Below, in pieces: positions 35,894 to 44,971 of a stretch of 64,000 bases of DNA. The notes beneath the pieces were generated by a model, which had not been told where the DNA came from, searched no databases, and saw only the letters and a program-made list of their open reading frames with translations. This stretch comes from Maribacter sp. PR1. GTDB lineage: Bacteria > Bacteroidota > Bacteroidia > Flavobacteriales > Flavobacteriaceae. Position 1 is the stretch's first letter. Every line of letters starts with the position of its first letter. A program made the translations under genes and the position numbers. The stretch is from contig NZ_JAQPCG010000006.1 of the NCBI RefSeq assembly GCF_028464145.1, forward strand, positions 328,343-392,342. The letters run 5' to 3'.

Positions 35894-37297
35894 ATGGCGT
35901 TAGAATCTAACGAAAGACCTGACAAGCCCATTACCAAGTTTGAATCCATGCTGAGGACAGATGATGTCTACTTCTTTGATGCGGAGGATTTTGAAGATAT
36001 TGTGCACCACTATCTTAATAACGGTAAAATTTCCCTGGCAAAAAAAGGAATTAAAATAGGATTGCAGCAACATCCAGGTTCTACGGAGCTTAAGTTATTA
36101 CAGGTGGAGGTTATGGTTTTTGAAAATAACCTTGACTATGCCGAACGGTTATTGGATGAATTACAATTACTAGATGCCAATAACGAAGAAATATATATTC
36201 AACGTGCCAATATTTTTTCCAAACGGGATAACCACGAAGCAGCGGTAGCATTTCTTCACAAAGCCTTGGATTTAACTTCTAATTCCTTTGATATATATTC
36301 TTTGCTGGGCATGGAGTATCTTTTTATGGACGATTTTAAATTAGCCAAGGAAAGTTTTATGCGCTGTGTAGAATTCGACAATGAAGACTATTCCTCCCTT
36401 TACAACGTAGTTTATTGTTTTGAGTTTTTGGAGGACTACGATGGTGCCATCGTTTATTTAAACGAATACTTGGAAAGCAATCCATACTGTCAAGTGGCCT
36501 GGCATCAATTAGGAAAACAATACTCTGAAAAGGAAATGTTTCAAGAGGCACTAACGGCATTTGATTTTGCCGTTATTTCCGATGACAGTTTCATTGGTGC
36601 TTATTTTGAGAAGGGAAAAGTATTGGAGAAACTCGGGAAATATGAAGAAGCAATAGAAAATTATGAAACCACCATCACTATAGAAGATCCAACTTCACAT
36701 GCCTTTTTAAGAATCGGTAAGTGCTATGAAAAGTTGAAGAACAGGGACATGGCAAAGTATTATTTTTATCAAACGGTCCATGAAGACCCTTTGCTCGATA
36801 AAGGTTGGTTGGCCATCACCAACTTTTATTATAATAACAAAAACTACGAAAAAGCCCTATACTACATAAATAAAGCGTTGAATATAGACGGTGAAAACCC
36901 GTTATATTGGAAGAAATGTGCCAATATTAATTATGCCTTGGAGAATTTTGACCAAGCAGATTTTGCGTATAAGCAAGTGGTCGATTTGGGGAATTATGAA
37001 TTGGAAACTTGGCTTAAATGGGCAGATGTGGCACAAATTAACGGTGATACCATATCGGCTTTACAGATACTCGCACAAGGACGGGAATTCTATCCCAATA
37101 ATTTAAAAATTATATATAAGTCAGTAGGGTTTCACCTAATTTTAAAAGACTTCATTAATGCAAGAATATGCATGTTAGACGCCTTAAAATTGGACAAAAA
37201 ACACAAGCAATTACATCTTTTCAACAAACAATTCCCCCAATACTGCAATTCTGAATGGATTAATACTATTTTAGCCAACTACAAAAAGGCTTCTTGA
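35894..37297 (+). CDS. Tetratricopeptide repeat protein
   Basis: A 467-residue cytoplasmic protein made almost wholly of TPR units, for example AYFEKGKVLEKLGKYEEAIENYETTI, FLRIGKCYEKLKNRDMAKYYFYQTV and AITNFYYNNKNYEKALYYINKAL; roughly ten repeats from about residue 45 to 440. There is no signal peptide and no catalytic motif, so it should be a protein-protein scaffold. It sits between the aminotransferase and two DUF368 genes in a conserved-looking flavobacterial order. Partner unknown. Confidence 0.9.
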   Translation: MALESNERPDKPITKFESMLRTDDVYFFDAEDFEDIVHHYLNNGKISLAKKGIKIGLQQHPGSTELKLLQVEVMVFENNLDYAERLLDELQLLDANNEEIYIQRANIFSKRDNHEAAVAFLHKALDLTSNSFDIYSLLGMEYLFMDDFKLAKESFMRCVEFDNEDYSSLYNVVYCFEFLEDYDGAIVYLNEYLESNPYCQVAWHQLGKQYSEKEMFQEALTAFDFAVISDDSFIGAYFEKGKVLEKLGKYEEAIENYETTITIEDPTSHAFLRIGKCYEKLKNRDMAKYYFYQTVHEDPLLDKGWLAITNFYYNNKNYEKALYYINKALNIDGENPLYWKKCANINYALENFDQADFAYKQVVDLGNYELETWLKWADVAQINGDTISALQILAQGREFYPNNLKIIYKSVGFHLILKDFINARICMLDALKLDKKHKQLHLFNKQFPQYCNSEWINTILANYKKAS

Positions 37298-37316
37298 CGT
37301 TTTACTCCTAAGATTT

Positions 37317-38231
37317 ATGGGAAATAGAAATTTTTTAGATTACATATTCATAACTCTTAAAGGAATGGCTATGGGTGCCGCCGATGTGGTACCGGGAGTA
37401 TCTGGTGGAACCATTGCTTTTATCTCTGGAATTTACGAAGAACTCATCACCTCCATTAACAGTATTAATCTTGGGTTATTAAAAACTTGGAAAACCGAAG
37501 GTTTTATGTCCGTTTGGAAAGAGGTAAACGGTAATTTTTTACTTGCGCTGTTTGCCGGAATCTTTATCAGTCTATTTTCATTGGCCACGTTAGTTAGTTG
37601 GTTATTGGAAAATGAACCCGTTTTGCTTTGGTCTTTCTTCTTTGGCTTGGTTTTAGCCAGTGTTTTTTTTGTCGGAAAGGAAATAAAACGTTGGAATTTA
37701 GGCATCATAACTGCCCTGATATTGGGGGCTATTGTTGCCTTTTTTATTACCACACTACCCCCTAACGAAAATATAGAGAGTCTTCCTTTTTTGTTTCTTT
37801 CAGGGGCATTGGCGGTCTGTGCAATGATTTTACCAGGAATTTCCGGAGCGTTTATTTTAGTGCTTTTAGGATCCTATAAAACAATTTTGGATGCGGTTCA
37901 CGAAAAAGATATTAAGATAATAATTACGGTAGGATTGGGTGCTGTTTTTGGTCTCTTGAGCTTCGCAAGACTGTTAAAGTGGATGTTTACTCATTATAAA
38001 AACATTACCCTAGCCATACTTACTGGGTTTATACTAGGTTCGCTTAATAAAATATGGCCATGGAAACGTATCTTGGAAACCAAGGTTTTTGGTGATAAAA
38101 CAGTCATTATAGATACCAACACCTCCCCGTTTAACTACGATGGAAATCCCCAAATATTATATGCGATCATAGCCGCGTTCATAGGTTTTTCCCTTATTTT
38201 TATATTGGAAAAAACAGCTTCCAAAAAGTAA
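37317..38231 (+). CDS. DUF368 (PopT-type) polyprenyl-phosphate transporter, copy 1
   Basis: A 304-residue polytopic membrane protein with about 8 helices. The DUF368 signature near the N-terminus is KGMAMGAADVVPGVSGGTIAFISGIYEELI, with a second half-repeat MILPGISGAFILVLLGSYKTIL. DUF368 members have been shown to recycle undecaprenyl phosphate across the cytoplasmic membrane for cell-wall and surface-polymer synthesis. It follows the TPR gene by 19 nt and is followed by a paralogue 12 nt downstream. Confidence 0.93.
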   Translation: MGNRNFLDYIFITLKGMAMGAADVVPGVSGGTIAFISGIYEELITSINSINLGLLKTWKTEGFMSVWKEVNGNFLLALFAGIFISLFSLATLVSWLLENEPVLLWSFFFGLVLASVFFVGKEIKRWNLGIITALILGAIVAFFITTLPPNENIESLPFLFLSGALAVCAMILPGISGAFILVLLGSYKTILDAVHEKDIKIIITVGLGAVFGLLSFARLLKWMFTHYKNITLAILTGFILGSLNKIWPWKRILETKVFGDKTVIIDTNTSPFNYDGNPQILYAIIAAFIGFSLIFILEKTASKK

Positions 38232-38243
38232 GTAAGGTCCCAA

Positions 38244-39263
38244 ATGAACGATTCTAGAACTTTAACGGATAAACTATTTTTAATAGTTAAAGGATTGTGC
38301 ATGGGTGCTGCCAACAAGGTGCCGGGGGTTTCTGGTGGAATTGTAGCTTTTGTAGCTGGTTTTTACGAGGAGTTTATTTATTCTCTGCAGAAAGTCAATT
38401 TAAAAGCTTTTAAGCTACTAATAAATGGTAGGTTAAAGAGTTTTTTTAGGTATGTCAACGGTACCTTTCTTACACTATTAATTTTTGGAATGCTGGTCAG
38501 CTATTTTAGCGTTTCTAAGGTGCTAGACTATTTTCTGGTCAAAAAAGAATTGTTCGTATGGTCCGCTTTTTTTGGTATGATTCTAGGTTCCATATATTAC
38601 ATTGGAAAAGACTTTGGACACTGGACAAAAAAAACAATTCCTTCTGCAATTTTAGGTTTGTCGGTAGGTGTTGCCATAAGCTTTTTGAGTCCTGCAAAAG
38701 AGAACGACAACTTACTTTTTATATTTTTTTGTGGAATGATTAGCGTTTCCGGAATGACCTTGCCAGGACTTTCAGGTTCCTTCATACTTATTTTGTTAGG
38801 CAATTATGTTTTACTATTGGTAGACTCCGTAAATGCCTTGTATGATACTTTCTCCGAACTTATAGTCGGTGACTTCAGTTTTACTTCTAATAGTGAACGA
38901 TTAAGAACCTTAAAAATACTGGCTGTTTTTACTCTAGGTTCTGCAACCGGCCTGGTTACTTTATCCCATATCCTTAGTTATGTTCTAAAACACTACAAGC
39001 ATATTTCAACAGCTGTTATATTGGGCTTTATAACAGGATCTCTAGGAGTAGTTTGGCCTTGGAAAGAAACTGTTTACAAAAGGGATATGACCGGAAATAT
39101 TCTTTTGGATACAAATGGAAAAGAGATTATTGTGAATTATGAACGCTATCTCCCAAATCTATCATTTTCGGAAACGTGGTGGGCCTTCTTTTTTATAGTT
39201 TTTGGAATTAGTATTTTACTACTTTTAGATTGGTATGGAAAAAACAGAAAAAGAGTTGCATAA
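38244..39263 (+). CDS. DUF368 (PopT-type) polyprenyl-phosphate transporter, copy 2
   Basis: A 339-residue paralogue of the preceding gene: KGLCMGAANKVPGVSGGIVAFVAGFYEEFI and TLPGLSGSFILILLGNYVLLL mark the two family half-repeats. It differs in a longer middle cytoplasmic stretch (about 195-215) and in AANKVPGV versus AADVVPGV at the signature. A lipid-linked carrier role like copy 1 is expected, but the two may differ in substrate or orientation. Its 3' end overlaps the aroE start by 29 nt. Confidence 0.92.
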   Translation: MNDSRTLTDKLFLIVKGLCMGAANKVPGVSGGIVAFVAGFYEEFIYSLQKVNLKAFKLLINGRLKSFFRYVNGTFLTLLIFGMLVSYFSVSKVLDYFLVKKELFVWSAFFGMILGSIYYIGKDFGHWTKKTIPSAILGLSVGVAISFLSPAKENDNLLFIFFCGMISVSGMTLPGLSGSFILILLGNYVLLLVDSVNALYDTFSELIVGDFSFTSNSERLRTLKILAVFTLGSATGLVTLSHILSYVLKHYKHISTAVILGFITGSLGVVWPWKETVYKRDMTGNILLDTNGKEIIVNYERYLPNLSFSETWWAFFFIVFGISILLLLDWYGKNRKRVA

Positions 39264-39987
39264 ATTTGGTTTGATAGGTAGAAATATATCCTATTCATTT
39301 TCTAGAGGTTACTTCGCAAAAAAATTTGATCAATTAGGACTAGATGATCATAGTTATGTAAATTTCGATATTCCGTCAATCGATGAATTTAAAAACCTAA
39401 TTTCAAATACTGAAAACCTCAAAGGATTAAATGTCACCATTCCGTACAAACAGGAAGTAATACCTTTCTTAGATGAATTAGATTCCGCCGCTGCCAAAAT
39501 AGGAGCAGTGAACACAATAAAAATAGAAGGCAATAATTTAAAAGGCTATAATACAGATGCCTATGGTTTTCATAAATCACTGGAACCCTTACTAAAAACT
39601 CATCACAAAAAAGCTCTTGTCCTTGGAACGGGTGGTGCTTCCAAAGCCATTACATATGTGTTAAATAACTTGGGCATAGTAAGTACCTTGGTCTCTAGAT
39701 CCTCAATGTTAAATGGACTCACCTATGATCAATTAACGAAAAATGTTATTGAAAATCATCTTTTAATCATTAATTGCACGCCTCTAGGAACATACCCGGA
39801 AACCGATAAAAAGCCCAATATACCCTACCAACATATAGGGCAAAATCATCTTTTTTTTGATTTGATATATAATCCAGAAAAAACTACTTTTTTAAGAATG
39901 GGAGAAGAAAGGGGAGCCACTATTTTAAATGGATATAAAATGCTAGAATTTCAAGCTGAGAAAGCTTGGGAAATCTGGAACGAGTAA
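39235..39987 (+). CDS. aroE: Shikimate dehydrogenase
   Basis: A 250-residue NADPH-dependent enzyme of aromatic amino acid synthesis. Motifs: FGLIGRNISYSFSRGYFAKKF (shikimate site), LNVTIPYKQEVIPFLDEL (catalytic Lys72), NTDAYGF (Asp108), LVLGTGGASKAITYVL (nucleotide fold) and LNGYKMLEFQAEKAWEIW. The only ATG in the proper place overlaps the DUF368 gene by 29 nt, suggesting coupled translation. The SxS shikimate motif reads SYSFS, as expected. Confidence 0.95.
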   Translation: MEKTEKELHKFGLIGRNISYSFSRGYFAKKFDQLGLDDHSYVNFDIPSIDEFKNLISNTENLKGLNVTIPYKQEVIPFLDELDSAAAKIGAVNTIKIEGNNLKGYNTDAYGFHKSLEPLLKTHHKKALVLGTGGASKAITYVLNNLGIVSTLVSRSSMLNGLTYDQLTKNVIENHLLIINCTPLGTYPETDKKPNIPYQHIGQNHLFFDLIYNPEKTTFLRMGEERGATILNGYKMLEFQAEKAWEIWNE

Positions 39988-40132
39988 TATACTTCATTTA
40001 AAAACCCCAATTAATACTAAAATTTTAAGTACTCATTGAGTCTCAAATTTTGAAAAATGAGATATCAAAGCTCCTAAAAAGAAATCCTATATACTTTGCA
40101 GTTATTTAGCTTGTCACTATCTTGTAAACACC

Positions 40133-40140
40133 TAATTTTG
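40133..40140 (+). promoter_or_regulatory. -7 promoter element of the DUF349 gene
   Basis: TAATTTTG, 4 nt before the ATG at 40145, again implying a leaderless or very short-leader mRNA. Confidence 0.55.
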
Positions 40141-40144
40141 GAAG

Positions 40145-42160
40145 ATGTCTGAAGAAAGCGATAAAAAAACACAAGAAACCAAAGTAGCCGAAGAAAACAA
40201 CGAAACCGTTAAAGTTGAAGAATCCGCTAAAGTGGAAAGTCCGATTGAGGAGGAAAAGGTTGATGAGGAGGTCATTAAGAGTGCGGATGACAAAACAAAA
40301 GACCAAAAGGAAGAGAGTGTTTTAGACGAAATTGATGAGAGTAATGCCGAGGATGCCGAGGATACAGAAACTCAGAAAAGACATGAAATTCCTTTTTTAG
40401 ATTATCATTCCATTTCCATGGAAAACCTCGTCGGGGAGCTTCAAAAACTGGTTCGTAATGAAAAAGTCCAGGCCATTAAAAAGCATGTCGATTCCATCAG
40501 GGACGAGTTCAATCTAAAATTTCAAGAGTTTATTGAACAAAAGAAAGAGGATTTTGTATCCAATGGTGGTAACGAAATAGATTTTAGATATAACTCGGTT
40601 ACCAAAAGACAGTTTAACGAAGTTTACTCCGACTATCGAGAAAAAAGAAATCAGCACTACAAAAATCTCGAAAAGAGCCACAAAGAAAATTTGGCATACC
40701 GTCTAGAACTCATAGAAAACCTAAAAGGTCTTGTAAATGTGGAGGAAGACATGAATACCACGTACAAGAGTTTTAAAGAAATTCAGGAAAACTGGCGCAA
40801 TGCAGGACCTATTCCACGAGCCGAATACAATAACGTTTGGCGTACGTATCATCACCACATCGAAATATTCTATGATTTTCTTCACCTAAATAGAGAGCTT
40901 AGAGATTTAGATTTTAAACACAATCTGGAAGAAAAGTTAAAACTTGTGGAGCGGGCAGAAGCATTGGCCGTAGAACCTGATTTAAATAGGGCCTTTAGGG
41001 AACTACAGGCGCTTCATAAAATTTGGAAGGAAGAAATAGGGCCAGTTGGAAAAGAACATAGGGAGGAAATTTGGGAACGTTTCAGTAATGCCACTAAAGC
41101 TATTCATGAGAGAAGGCAGGAATATTTTAAGGAGTTGGATAAACTGAGTGAAAAAAATCTTGAAAGAAAAAATGAAATAATTAAAGAAATAGTTAAACTG
41201 TCAGAAAATGTAGCCAATAATCATAGAGCTATCCAAAAGCAGATTAAACACTTAGAAGAGCTAAGAGAGTTATTTTTCAAAGCTGGTAAAGTTCCCCAAA
41301 AGGATAACGAAAAAACTTGGAGTGCATTTAAAAATGCGGTCAGGTCATTTAATAGAAGTAAAAACGCTTTTTATAAAAACCTAAAAAAGGACCAACAGGA
41401 AAACCTGGACAAAAAAAGGGCGTTATTGGATGTTGCAGTTTCCTTGAAGGATAGTGAAGATTTTGATACCGCAACCAATGAAATGAAGCGGATACAAAGC
41501 GAGTGGAAAAAAATTGGACATGTTCCCAGAAAGTATTCCGATAAACTTTGGAAAGAGTTTAAAGATGCCTGTAACCATTATTTTGACAGACTACACGCTT
41601 CCAAAAACGATTCCTATAAGGAGGAACTAGAAAATCTGAACAAAAAGGAAACTATTCTTAATAGATTAAAGGAATTTAAACTCAGTGGTAAAAAGGATAG
41701 CGACACAAAAAATATCCAGAAATTTTTGGAAGAATGGAAGGTTATCGGTCATGTGCCGTTTAAGCAAAAAAACATCAATCAGAAATTTCATAAAATAATA
41801 GATGCGCTGTTCAATAAGCTAAATATTAGCCCACAGGAATCTGAGTTGTTAAAATATGGGAATAAAATTCAAAAGCTAAAACAAGAAGAAAACCAAGAAA
41901 GGGCAATTTATAAAGAACGTAGCTTCATAAAAAAGAAGATTGAAGAAAGTAAAAATGAAATTAGACAGTTGGAAAACAACCTTCAATTTTTTTCCGATGA
42001 CTCTGAAAGTAACCCTCTGGTAAAAGATGTAATCAATAGAGTAGAACAACACAAAGAGGCCCTGGACTCCTGGAAAACGAAGTTAAAAAAACTAAATATT
42101 CTAAAGAATAATCTAGAAAAGGAAGTAGAGGAAAGTACGGATAACACCGAAGAGGAATAA
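40145..42160 (+). CDS. DUF349 repeat protein
   Basis: A 671-residue cytoplasmic protein with a strongly acidic N-terminus (1-80) followed by five DUF349 helical repeats, each with a 'W-x-x-x-G-h-V/I-P' core: ENWRNAGPIPR, KIWKEEIGPVG, ELFFKAGKVPQ, SEWKKIGHVPR and EEWKVIGHVPF. The tail is a long predicted coiled coil (about 575-660). The function of DUF349 proteins in Bacteroidota is unknown. The gene has its own -7 element and follows aroE by 157 bp, in which I see no clear terminator. Confidence 0.9.
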   Translation: MSEESDKKTQETKVAEENNETVKVEESAKVESPIEEEKVDEEVIKSADDKTKDQKEESVLDEIDESNAEDAEDTETQKRHEIPFLDYHSISMENLVGELQKLVRNEKVQAIKKHVDSIRDEFNLKFQEFIEQKKEDFVSNGGNEIDFRYNSVTKRQFNEVYSDYREKRNQHYKNLEKSHKENLAYRLELIENLKGLVNVEEDMNTTYKSFKEIQENWRNAGPIPRAEYNNVWRTYHHHIEIFYDFLHLNRELRDLDFKHNLEEKLKLVERAEALAVEPDLNRAFRELQALHKIWKEEIGPVGKEHREEIWERFSNATKAIHERRQEYFKELDKLSEKNLERKNEIIKEIVKLSENVANNHRAIQKQIKHLEELRELFFKAGKVPQKDNEKTWSAFKNAVRSFNRSKNAFYKNLKKDQQENLDKKRALLDVAVSLKDSEDFDTATNEMKRIQSEWKKIGHVPRKYSDKLWKEFKDACNHYFDRLHASKNDSYKEELENLNKKETILNRLKEFKLSGKKDSDTKNIQKFLEEWKVIGHVPFKQKNINQKFHKIIDALFNKLNISPQESELLKYGNKIQKLKQEENQERAIYKERSFIKKKIEESKNEIRQLENNLQFFSDDSESNPLVKDVINRVEQHKEALDSWKTKLKKLNILKNNLEKEVEESTDNTEEE

Positions 42161-42246
42161 TAGAAACCGATAGAGTTACAATTAACAACATTTTTTACAA
42201 ATCCAGTATTTAGCAACAGCATATTTTAAGACTTAAAAACAAAACT

Positions 42247-42771
42247 ATGAAAAGTACCGTTTTGAATAGTTTATTGCTCTTGTTTTCTATGCTTTTTATT
42301 AATTGCAATTTCAATGACAAGAAGTCTGACGAACCACTATCCAAAATAGATTGGAGCAATAAGGAGACACAACTTACCGAAAAGGACTCTCTTACGATGG
42401 GAACGTCATATCTATCCGTTTATTCACAAATTTATAGTTACACAGAACATACTTCCATTGATTTGACGGCGACCGTTAGCATTAGAAACACAAATGCTAA
42501 TGCCAAAACCTATTTATTGAAAGCTGATTATTTCGACACTCATGGAAACAAAATTCATTCTTATGTAAACAGACCTATTGCCCTTTCGGAGTTGGAAACG
42601 CTTGAAATAGTAATTGCCGAATTTGATAAAAAGGGTGGAACGGGGGCGAACTTTATTTTTGAATGGGCGGTAGCGCCAGAAAGCACAAAACCAATATTTG
42701 AGGCGGTAATGATTTCTACCTATGGTCAACAAGGCCTCTCTTTTACCACGCAAGGTCATCAAATAAAATAA
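42247..42771 (+). CDS. DUF3124 family lipoprotein
   Basis: A 174-residue lipoprotein (lipobox MLFINC, Cys20) with a beta-rich DUF3124 domain: TSYLSVYSQIYSYTEHTSIDLTATVSIRNTN, YFDTHGNKIHSYVNRPIALSELETLEIVIAEFDKKGGTGANFIFEW and the closing VMISTYGQQGLSF. Function unknown. The small cytochrome gene starts 1 nt after its stop, so the two should be co-translated and may act together in the envelope. Confidence 0.87.
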   Translation: MKSTVLNSLLLLFSMLFINCNFNDKKSDEPLSKIDWSNKETQLTEKDSLTMGTSYLSVYSQIYSYTEHTSIDLTATVSIRNTNANAKTYLLKADYFDTHGNKIHSYVNRPIALSELETLEIVIAEFDKKGGTGANFIFEWAVAPESTKPIFEAVMISTYGQQGLSFTTQGHQIK

Positions 42772-42772
42772 G

Positions 42773-43138
42773 TTGAGGGAAATAGTCGCTTCTATTTTAT
42801 TTGTTATCACCGTGTTAAATCCCGGAAGAACAGTCCTATTTGGTTTGGAAATAAGTCCGTATAAAAATAAAAGCAGCCTATATTCTCCAAATATATCTAC
42901 TGATCAAAATTCGTATAAAAAAGAAGCGTTCCAGGTTTTAGTACAAAAATGCAATGTTTGTCATTTAACCAAGAAAAGAGTTGAAAATTTTACCTTGGAA
43001 AATATGGATAGTCTTGCAACGGATATTAACAAACAAGTATTCATTAAAAAGAAAATGCCAAAAGGGAAAAAGATTACACTTACAAAGTCAGAAAAAGAAT
43101 CTTTAACCTTGTGGCTTAATCAAGTCCTTATCAAATAA
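42773..43138 (+). CDS. Small c-type cytochrome-like protein
   Basis: A 121-residue exported protein: N-terminal hydrophobic segment, then one haem attachment site QKCNVCH (Cys60, Cys63, His64) and a possible Met ligand in KKKMPKGKK (Met95). The C-terminal helix LTKSEKESLTLWLNQVL is typical of class I cytochrome c folds, although the domain is short. Translation appears to start at TTG, as no ATG precedes the haem motif in frame. Probably an electron carrier or sensor working with the DUF3124 lipoprotein next to it. Confidence 0.75.
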   Translation: MREIVASILFVITVLNPGRTVLFGLEISPYKNKSSLYSPNISTDQNSYKKEAFQVLVQKCNVCHLTKKRVENFTLENMDSLATDINKQVFIKKKMPKGKKITLTKSEKESLTLWLNQVLIK

Positions 43139-43162
43139 AAAGGAGACTATAAAAGCCTCCTT
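43133..43162 (-). terminator. Probable Rho-independent terminator of rny
   Basis: On the minus strand AAGGAG(G)C / G(T)CTCCTT forms a 6-bp stem plus one pair beyond a mismatch, loop 7 nt, followed by TTTTTATTT, 31 nt after the rny stop. Confidence 0.5.
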
Positions 43163-43192
43163 CCTACTCTTCTATCTAAGCGATGTGTAATA

Positions 43193-44761
43193 TTATTTCG
43201 CAACGTTTACAGCTCTTGTTTCCCGTATAACCGTAACCTTTACCTGTCCTGGATAGGTCATATCCGTTTGTATTTTTTGTGAAATTTCAAAGGAAAGCTG
43301 TGCCGCTTTATCATCGTTCACTTTTTCACTCTCCACAATAACCCTTAGCTCCCTACCTGCTTGGATTGCATATGCCTTTTGAACTCCACCGAATCCGAAT
43401 GCTATTTCTTCTAAATCCTTTAAGCGTTGAATATAGGAGTCCAACACTTGTCTCCTTGCTCCTGGACGAGCACCACTAATGGCATCACAAACCTGCACAA
43501 TTGGTGATATTAAGGTCTTCATTTCTATTTCATCATGGTGTGCACCGATAGCATTACATACCTCCGGTTTCTCTCCGTATTTCTCAGCCCACTGCATACC
43601 TAAAATTGCATGGGGTGTTTCTACCTCAGCCTCCGTATTTGGAACTTTACCAATGTCGTGCAAAAGACCGGCCCTTTTGGCTATTTTTGGATTCAATCCT
43701 AATTCTGATGCCATTACTCCACAAAGTTTAGCTACTTCACGGGAGTGCTGCAATAGGTTTTGTCCATAGGAAGAACGATATTTCATTCTACCAACGGCTT
43801 TAATTAATTCTGGATGAAGGCCATGGATACCTAAATCGATTACCGTCCTTTTTCCAATCTCTACAATTTCTGCCTCAATTTGTTTTTCGGTTTTCTTAAC
43901 AATTTCCTCAATTCTAGCAGGATGTATTCTACCATCTGTGACCAATTTATGCAAAGACAATCTCGCTACCTCCCTTCTAACGGAGTCGAAGCAAGACAAG
44001 ATAATGGCCTCAGGCGTATCATCAACAATAATTTCCACTCCGGTAGCAGATTCCAAGGCTCTAATGTTTCTTCCTTCCCTACCTATGATTCGTCCTTTGA
44101 CGTCATCGGACTCAATATTAAAAACCGAAACACAGTTTTCAACGGCCTCCTCGGTACCAATTCTTTGAATGGTATTGATTACTATTTTCCTAGCTTCCTG
44201 TTGCGCCGTAAGCTTTGCTTCTTCAAGAGTAGTTTGTATGTAGCCCATTGCATCAGTCTTGGCCGTATCCCTAAGACTTTCTATCAATTGACTTTTGGCT
44301 TCCTCCGCGGATAGGCCAGAAATAACTTCTAACTGTTGTACTTGACTATTATGAAGCTTATCAACCTCTGATTGTTTCTTTTCAAAAAACTCTCTTTTAT
44401 GCTCAACCTCTTTAATCTTGCCCTCAAGTTGGGAATTTAGCTGTTTATTTTTGGCAAGCTCACTGCTAACTTGAGACTCTTTATCCCTTGTTCTTTTTTC
44501 TGCCTCCCCAATCTTTTTATCCTTTCCTATGATTACCTTCTCGTGTTCTGCCTTTAATTCTAGGAATTTTTCTTTTGCCTGTAGTATTTTATCTTTCTTT
44601 ATACTCTCACCCTCCACTTTGGCCTCTTTCAAAATTTGTGCGGCATCTTTTTTTGCATTTGCAATTGTTTTGGAGGCCTTACCCTTTTCCATAAACTTGG
44701 CGATGGCAAATCCGATGGCCAAACCAACGATACCAGCTATTATAATCATTGTACTATCCAT
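43193..44761 (-). CDS. rny: Ribonuclease Y
   Basis: A 522-residue membrane-anchored endoribonuclease that initiates mRNA decay. An N-terminal helix ([19 protein letters not shown]) is followed by a long coiled coil (about 25-190), a KH domain ([31 protein letters not shown]) and an HD domain ([12 protein letters not shown] with His-Asp, IGAHHDE). I take the Met of MDSTMIII as start. The longer frame of 550 residues would read through the 6S-like RNA and its T run, which is unlikely. The gene is 13 nt downstream of the RNA's T run, so read-through or a promoter inside the RNA gene must provide transcription. Confidence 0.95.
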   Translation of the reverse strand: MDSTMIIIAGIVGLAIGFAIAKFMEKGKASKTIANAKKDAAQILKEAKVEGESIKKDKILQAKEKFLELKAEHEKVIIGKDKKIGEAEKRTRDKESQVSSELAKNKQLNSQLEGKIKEVEHKREFFEKKQSEVDKLHNSQVQQLEVISGLSAEEAKSQLIESLRDTAKTDAMGYIQTTLEEAKLTAQQEARKIVINTIQRIGTEEAVENCVSVFNIESDDVKGRIIGREGRNIRALESATGVEIIVDDTPEAIILSCFDSVRREVARLSLHKLVTDGRIHPARIEEIVKKTEKQIEAEIVEIGKRTVIDLGIHGLHPELIKAVGRMKYRSSYGQNLLQHSREVAKLCGVMASELGLNPKIAKRAGLLHDIGKVPNTEAEVETPHAILGMQWAEKYGEKPEVCNAIGAHHDEIEMKTLISPIVQVCDAISGARPGARRQVLDSYIQRLKDLEEIAFGFGGVQKAYAIQAGRELRVIVESEKVNDDKAAQLSFEISQKIQTDMTYPGQVKVTVIRETRAVNVAK

Positions 44762-44773
44762 AGTTTCATATTT

Positions 44774-44942
44774 AAAAAAAAGCCCACATTGGAGAAGTTT
44801 TGTACAAACTCCTATAAACAGGTTTAGGGCTAACAGACTGATCAAGGATCCTTATACTAGTAAGGCTTGCTTTTACAACCTAAACTCACCCTTTTTAAAC
44901 TAATTAGTGTTGAGTTCGTCAAAAGATAATACCAATGTGGGC
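44774..44942 (-). ncRNA. ssrS: 6S RNA (6S-Flavo type) between zapA and rny
   Basis: On the minus strand the 5' end GCCCACATTGG (44942-44932) is perfectly complementary over 11 bp to the 3' CCAATGTGGGC (44792-44782), which is followed at once by a T8 run (44781-44774). Between them, GTTTAGG (44886-44880) pairs with CCTAAAC (44828-44822), an apical CCTTA/TAAGG stem lies inside, and the two bubble strands can form small hairpins (AACTCA/TGAGTT; AGTTT/AAACT). This rod with a large central bubble, about 161-169 nt, is the 6S RNA shape, which binds RNA polymerase holoenzyme as a promoter mimic. Location next to zapA matches the E. coli ssrS neighbourhood. A weak TAnnTT-like sequence (44953-44946) precedes it. 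No covariance search was possible. Confidence 0.75.
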
Positions 44943-44971
44943 AGTAACTTAATGTATTTATAAGAACGTTT

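Noticed and set aside
43880..44314. 144-residue open frame on the plus strand inside rny
   Set aside because: It is antisense to the KH/coiled-coil region of RNase Y, has no family motif, and its codons are fully explained by the strong rny frame.
44762..44845. Longer rny start adding 28 residues
   Set aside because: The extension reads through the T run and one strand of the 6S-like closing stem, and it adds a Cys-rich hydrophobic stretch unlike RNase Y N-termini.
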